Of a stretch of DNA of 7,328 bases, positions 5,547 to 7,328 are shown piece after piece. The translations under genes were made by a program, and so were the position numbers. This DNA is from Minisyncoccota bacterium (lineage in GTDB: Bacteria; Patescibacteria; Paceibacteria; UBA9973). Where the stretch lies: NCBI GenBank assembly GCA_028696935.1, contig JAQVGE010000046.1, positions 1 to 7,328 on the forward strand, given 5' to 3'. The notes under the pieces are model-generated. The model was not told where the DNA came from. It was given only the letters and a program-made list of their open reading frames with translations, and did no database searches. The first letter of the stretch is position 1. Each line of letters begins with the position of its first letter.

Positions 5547-7328
5547 ATGACTCAGCTAGTAGAAAATAAGGAATTAATTCAGACATATAAACAACGGGCA
5601 GAGAAGCTGGTGGCTCAGATGACTCTTGAAGAAAAGGTTTCCCAGATGCTTCACGATGCGCCGGCCATTGAACGGCTTGGGGTGAAAGCATATAATTGGT
5701 GGAATGAAGGTCTGCATGGAGTGGCAAGGGCCGGAATTGCAACGATGTTTCCACAGGCAATTGCACTTGCTGCATCTTTTGATGAAGATATGATGGAGCA
5801 GGTTGGTGATGCCATTGCAACGGAAGCACGTGCGAAATTTAATATTCAGCAGCAGTATAATGATACCGATATCTATAAAGGCCTGACCATGTGGGCACCG
5901 AATGTTAATATTTTTCGTGATCCAAGATGGGGAAGAGGCCATGAAACCTATGGGGAGGACCCTTGTTTAACCTCTAAACTGGCGGTTCGCTTTACGCAGG
6001 GAATTCAGGGCCATGATCCATATTACTTAAAGGCAGCAGCCTGTGCCAAGCATTTTGCAGTTCATTCAGGACCGGAAGCGCTGCGGCACCAGTTCAATGC
6101 GACAGTATCTGCACAGGATTTATATGAAACTTATCTCCCGGCATTTCATGCATTGGTCAAAGAAGCAAAAGTTGAAGCAGTTATGGGTGCCTATAATTCT
6201 GTAAACGGTGAACCCTGCTGCGGAAGCAAAACTTTACTTACGGATATTCTCAGAAAAAAATGGGAATTTGAAGGTCATGTAGTATCAGACTGCTGGGCAA
6301 TCAAGGATTTCCATGAAGGACATAAAGTAACGCAAAATGAAGTAGAATCTGTTTCACTTGCGGTAAATAATGGCTGTGATATCAATTGCGGAAATATTTT
6401 TGTGTATCTTGTACAGGCAGTAAAAGAAGGCAGGGTTACAGAAGAACAAATCAATCAGGCATGTAGCCGCTTATTTACAACAAGAATGAAGCTGGGATTA
6501 TTTGAAAATCCTGAAAAAGTTTCTTTTAGCGACATTCCTTATGAAACGGTAGATTCTCCGGAAATGAAGAAGCTGAATCTGGAAGTAGCCAAAAAATGTC
6601 TGGTTCTTCTTAAAAATGAAAAGGACCTTTTGCCACTAGATAAAAATAAAATTAAAACAATCGGAATTATTGGACCAAATGCCAACAACCGGAAAGCGCT
6701 GCAGGGTAATTATGAGGGTACTGCATCCAGATACATTACACTGCTGGAAGGATTTCAGGATTATCTTGGAGATGATGTAAGAGTACTTACATCTGAAGGA
6801 TGTCATTTGCACAAAAAAAGTGTTGCTGCCCTTGGAAGGGAAAATGACAGAATTTCTGAGGTAAAAGAGGTCTGCCGCCTGAGTGATGTTGTGATTGCCT
6901 GTCTTGGGCTGGATTCAAGCCTGGAAGGCGAAGAAGGCGATGAAGGCAATGAATTTGCAAGCGGCGATAAGATGAATCTTGAATTGCCGGGGCTTCAGGA
7001 AACTTTGTTAAAAACCATTCATGAATGCGGAAAACCAGTTATTCTGGTGGTAATGTCGGGAAGTGCATTAAATCTTCAATGGGCAGATTTACATATTCCG
7101 GCAATTATGCAGGGATGGTATCCGGGTGCCATGGGAGGAAGAGCAATTGTAGAAATGATTTTTGGAGAATGTGTACCGGAAGGAAAGCTTCCGATTACCT
7201 TTTACCGGACTTCCGAGGAACTTCCGGAATTCACGGATTATTCCATGAAAGGCAGGACTTACCGCTATCTGGAAAGAAGCCCGCTTTATCCGTTTGGTTA
7301 TGGTCTCTCCTATACAAAGTTTGAGTTT
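5547..7328 (+). CDS. GH3 glycoside hydrolase, beta-xylosidase/beta-glucosidase type (3' truncated)
   Basis: This enzyme releases sugars from the non-reducing end of beta-linked oligosaccharides by a retaining mechanism. The frame is open for 594 codons to the right edge. There is no signal peptide, so it should act in the cytoplasm on imported oligosaccharides. The N-terminal barrel carries WWNEGLHG (51-58), FRDPRWGRGHETYGEDP (about 123-139), KHFAVHSGP starting at Lys168, and the nucleophile Asp248 in VVSDCWAI. The second domain begins after about residue 350 and includes GIIGPNANN; the acid/base loop at 459-470 (LEGEEGDEGNEF) offers Glu462 or Glu463 as the general acid. The window ends just after YPFGYGLSYTKFEF, the usual entry to the C-terminal fibronectin-III-like domain, so about 100-130 residues are missing. 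The NEGLHGV and RWGRGHETYGEDP motifs favour the beta-xylosidase-like branch, but beta-glucosidase or arabinofuranosidase activity cannot be excluded. Confidence 0.95.
   Translation, partial: MTQLVENKELIQTYKQRAEKLVAQMTLEEKVSQMLHDAPAIERLGVKAYNWWNEGLHGVARAGIATMFPQAIALAASFDEDMMEQVGDAIATEARAKFNIQQQYNDTDIYKGLTMWAPNVNIFRDPRWGRGHETYGEDPCLTSKLAVRFTQGIQGHDPYYLKAAACAKHFAVHSGPEALRHQFNATVSAQDLYETYLPAFHALVKEAKVEAVMGAYNSVNGEPCCGSKTLLTDILRKKWEFEGHVVSDCWAIKDFHEGHKVTQNEVESVSLAVNNGCDINCGNIFVYLVQAVKEGRVTEEQINQACSRLFTTRMKLGLFENPEKVSFSDIPYETVDSPEMKKLNLEVAKKCLVLLKNEKDLLPLDKNKIKTIGIIGPNANNRKALQGNYEGTASRYITLLEGFQDYLGDDVRVLTSEGCHLHKKSVAALGRENDRISEVKEVCRLSDVVIACLGLDSSLEGEEGDEGNEFASGDKMNLELPGLQETLLKTIHECGKPVILVVMSGSALNLQWADLHIPAIMQGWYPGAMGGRAIVEMIFGECVPEGKLPITFYRTSEELPEFTDYSMKGRTYRYLERSPLYPFGYGLSYTKFEF
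6924..6950 (+). repeat. Three tandem 9-bp units in the GH3 acid/base loop
   Basis: GAAGGCGAA, GAAGGCGAT and GAAGGCAAT follow each other directly and encode EGE-EGD-EGN (residues 460-468). The units differ by one or two bases. Related GH3 enzymes keep a similar acidic loop here, so the repeat probably reflects protein selection rather than fresh slippage. Confidence 0.7.

Noticed and set aside
5533..5942. Two minus-strand frames over the start of the GH3 gene
   Set aside because: They are antisense to a GH3 frame with all family motifs; their His/Pro/Leu-rich composition is typical of shadow frames.
7025..7324. 99-residue + strand frame near the right edge
   Set aside because: It lies in another frame from the GH3 gene, which stays open with conserved motifs up to the window end.

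Overview
The window is the inside of one co-directional carbohydrate-uptake and hydrolysis operon, entirely on the + strand and cut at both ends. The moderately AT-rich composition, strong AGGAGG-type ribosome binding sites, tight 2-18 nt gene spacing, and a CUT1-type sugar ABC transporter followed by a YesL-family membrane protein point to a Firmicute. The protein style best fits an anaerobic Clostridia/Lachnospiraceae member of gut or rumen. That assignment is inference; no rRNA or marker gene is present.

Layout: (1) 2-1246, an extracellular sugar-binding protein without its start. (2) 1247-1339, a spacer holding a strong GC-rich hairpin. (3) 1340-2317, the first CUT1 permease, in one reading frame but broken by an in-frame TAG at 1661-1663. 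(4) 2314-3156, the second permease, overlapping the first by ATGA. (5) 3163-3801, a YesL/DUF624 membrane protein. (6) 3805-4389, an unrecognised protein with one N-terminal membrane anchor. (7) 4392-5528, a NifS/IscS-type cysteine desulfurase. (8) 5547 to the right edge, a cytoplasmic GH3 glycosidase of the beta-xylosidase/beta-glucosidase type, open at the end of the window.

Inferred working: the binding protein captures an oligosaccharide outside the membrane, the two permeases import it using an ATPase encoded elsewhere (none is in the window), and the leaderless GH3 enzyme trims it in the cytoplasm. The GH3 sequence suggests a beta-linked xylo- or gluco-oligosaccharide, but the substrate is not proven. 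The hairpin after the binding-protein gene probably keeps that protein in excess over the permeases.

Most of this is a familiar type of locus. The points deserving a second look are the amber codon in an otherwise intact permease gene (none of the six complete reading frames uses TAG as its final stop), the unexplained cysteine desulfurase inside a sugar operon, and the unknown anchored protein downstream of YesL. I did not find a clearly new biological system here.
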